Of a DNA stretch of 64,000 bases, positions 62,967-64,000 are shown piece after piece. Source of the DNA: Allomuricauda sp. M10 (GTDB lineage Bacteria > Bacteroidota > Bacteroidia > Flavobacteriales > Flavobacteriaceae); the NCBI RefSeq assembly GCF_020782875.1, contig NZ_JAJGBN010000002.1:620001-684000 (forward strand). The letters run 5' to 3'. The translations under genes were made by a program, and so were the position numbers. Every line of letters starts with the position of its first letter. The stretch's first letter is position 1. The notes under the pieces were generated by a model. The model made no database searches and was not told where the DNA came from. It saw nothing but the letters and a program-made list of their open reading frames with translations.

Positions 62967-64000
62967 ATGTTTGATAAGGAATACGATGTTATTGTAGTAG
63001 GAGGAGGTCATGCTGGCGCTGAGGCTACTGCCGCAGCAGCTAATATGGGCTCTAGGACTTTATTGGTTACCATGAACCTTCAGACCATTGGGCAAATGTC
63101 CTGCAATCCTGCTATGGGCGGAATTGCAAAGGGACAGATTGTTCGTGAGATTGATGCACTTGGAGGTTACAGCGGAATCATAACGGACAAGTCGGCTATA
63201 CAGTTCAAGATGTTGAACAAAAGTAAGGGTCCCGCCATGTGGAGTCCTCGTGCCCAAAATGACAGAATGCGGTTTGCCGAAGAGTGGCGTTTGGCATTGG
63301 AAAATACCCCTAATGCCGACTTTTATCAAGACATGGTTTCTGGAATTTTGGTTGAAGGCGATAGGGTAGTTGGTGTAAAAACTAGCCTCGGAATTGAGAT
63401 CCGATCAAAGGCAGTCGTGCTTACCAACGGCACCTTTTTAAATGGCCTAATCCATATTGGCGAGAAACAATTTGGGGGTGGTCGAGCAGGTGAAAAAGCT
63501 GCAACCGGAATTACAGAACAGTTGGTTGAATTGGGATTTGATAGTGGCAGAATGAAGACAGGAACCCCTCCTCGTGTGGATGGTCGTTCGTTGGATTATG
63601 CCAAAATGATTCCTCAACCTGGTGACGAAAAGCCAGAAAAGTTTTCCTATTTGAACACTCCCGTTTTAAAAACACAGCGGGATTGTCACATGACGCACAC
63701 CAGTGCTTTGGTGCATGATCTTTTACGCGAAGGCTTTGATCGCTCACCCATGTTCAATGGTAGAATCAAAAGTTTGGGGCCACGTTACTGTCCTTCCATT
63801 GAGGATAAAATCAACCGGTTTGCGGATAAGGATTCTCACCAGATTTTTGTAGAGCCAGAAGGATGGGATACAGTCGAAGTATACGTAAATGGCTTCTCAA
63901 CTTCCCTTCCGGAAGATGTACAATACAAGGCATTAAAAACGGTGCGTGGATTTGAACATGTCAAGTTTTTTAGGCCGGGTTACGCCATCGAATATGACTA
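62967..64000 (+). CDS. mnmG: MnmG (GidA), tRNA uridine modification enzyme, 5' part
   Basis: The open frame from ATG 62967 runs off the right edge, 344 codons here of about 620. The FAD-binding start is VIVVGGGHAGAEATAAAA, followed by MSCNPAMGGIAKGQIVREID, typical of MnmG. With MnmE it makes 5-carboxymethylaminomethyl-uridine in tRNA wobble position 34. The DRVVGVKTSLG-type and LTNGTFLNGLIHIG segments are in order. It is preceded by ybeY with a 2-bp gap, and a parS-like site lies 7 bp before the start. Confidence 0.97.
   Translation, partial: MFDKEYDVIVVGGGHAGAEATAAAANMGSRTLLVTMNLQTIGQMSCNPAMGGIAKGQIVREIDALGGYSGIITDKSAIQFKMLNKSKGPAMWSPRAQNDRMRFAEEWRLALENTPNADFYQDMVSGILVEGDRVVGVKTSLGIEIRSKAVVLTNGTFLNGLIHIGEKQFGGGRAGEKAATGITEQLVELGFDSGRMKTGTPPRVDGRSLDYAKMIPQPGDEKPEKFSYLNTPVLKTQRDCHMTHTSALVHDLLREGFDRSPMFNGRIKSLGPRYCPSIEDKINRFADKDSHQIFVEPEGWDTVEVYVNGFSTSLPEDVQYKALKTVRGFEHVKFFRPGYAIEYD

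Noticed and set aside
1..64000. CRISPR array, prophage or IS element
   Set aside because: No direct-repeat/spacer array, transposase, integrase or phage structural gene is visible. The phage holin family label at 55836 is only a domain name.

Overview
The window looks like chromosomal DNA of a gliding or surface-adhesive member of the Flavobacteriaceae (Bacteroidota). The evidence is a complete sprC-sprD-sprB-sprF gliding/adhesin operon with type IX secretion C-terminal domains, TonB-dependent receptors, a DUF4249 lipoprotein, a LytS/LytTR two-component system, TAnnTTTG-type promoters of the Bacteroidota primary sigma factor, moderate GC content, and housekeeping proteins of Bacteroidota type. 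I would not name a genus from sequence alone.

Layout. 1-493: 5' part of a GMC oxidoreductase (minus). 494-6665: a decayed tRNA copy, a LytTR regulator and histidine kinase (minus), then divergently a TonB receptor interrupted by one in-frame TAG, a DUF4249 lipoprotein and two small overlapping unknown genes. 6666-16161: a CAT-anticodon tRNA, methylmalonyl-CoA epimerase, rbfA, a LolC/FtsX-like permease, a Dus enzyme, an outer-membrane barrel protein, lepA and a Na+/H+ antiporter. 16162-22972: a possible structured leader RNA, an MBL hydrolase, an S8 protease lipoprotein, an M1 aminopeptidase, rnpA and a CtpA-like S41 protease. 23050-26994: an accessory stretch with three unknown genes, then a C5 DNA methyltransferase overlapping a PD-(D/E)XK-like gene, a probable type II restriction-modification pair. 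26995-28792: an ElaA-like acetyltransferase, a CDF metal exporter and rpiB. 28793-29387: a 595-bp AT-rich gap with DnaA-box-like sites. 29388-33240: rnr, a head-GIN protein, a LysE exporter and two tandem tRNA-Cys genes. 33302-53244: folB, then the sprF, sprB (4736 codons, 22% of the window), sprD and sprC operon, all minus. 53509-64000: glnS, a YtxH/YqjE/DUF6327 trio, an SPFH protein, gltX, a DUF4175 protein, ybeY and the 5' part of mnmG.

How the parts work together. SprC, SprD and SprF are predicted to help export and anchor the giant adhesin SprB, whose type B C-terminal signal marks it as type IX secretion cargo. The histidine kinase and LytTR regulator probably control the divergent receptor/DUF4249 pair, whose shared promoter region carries several inverted repeats. 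The remaining genes serve translation and RNA processing, envelope quality control and metal or ion export.

Most worth a second look: the amber codon in the TonB receptor; the tRNA remnant; the tRNA-Cys with C33; the uncharacterised restriction-modification pair; a parS-like palindrome across the end of ybeY; a multi-helix RNA candidate before the MBL gene; and a non-repeat domain inserted in SprB.
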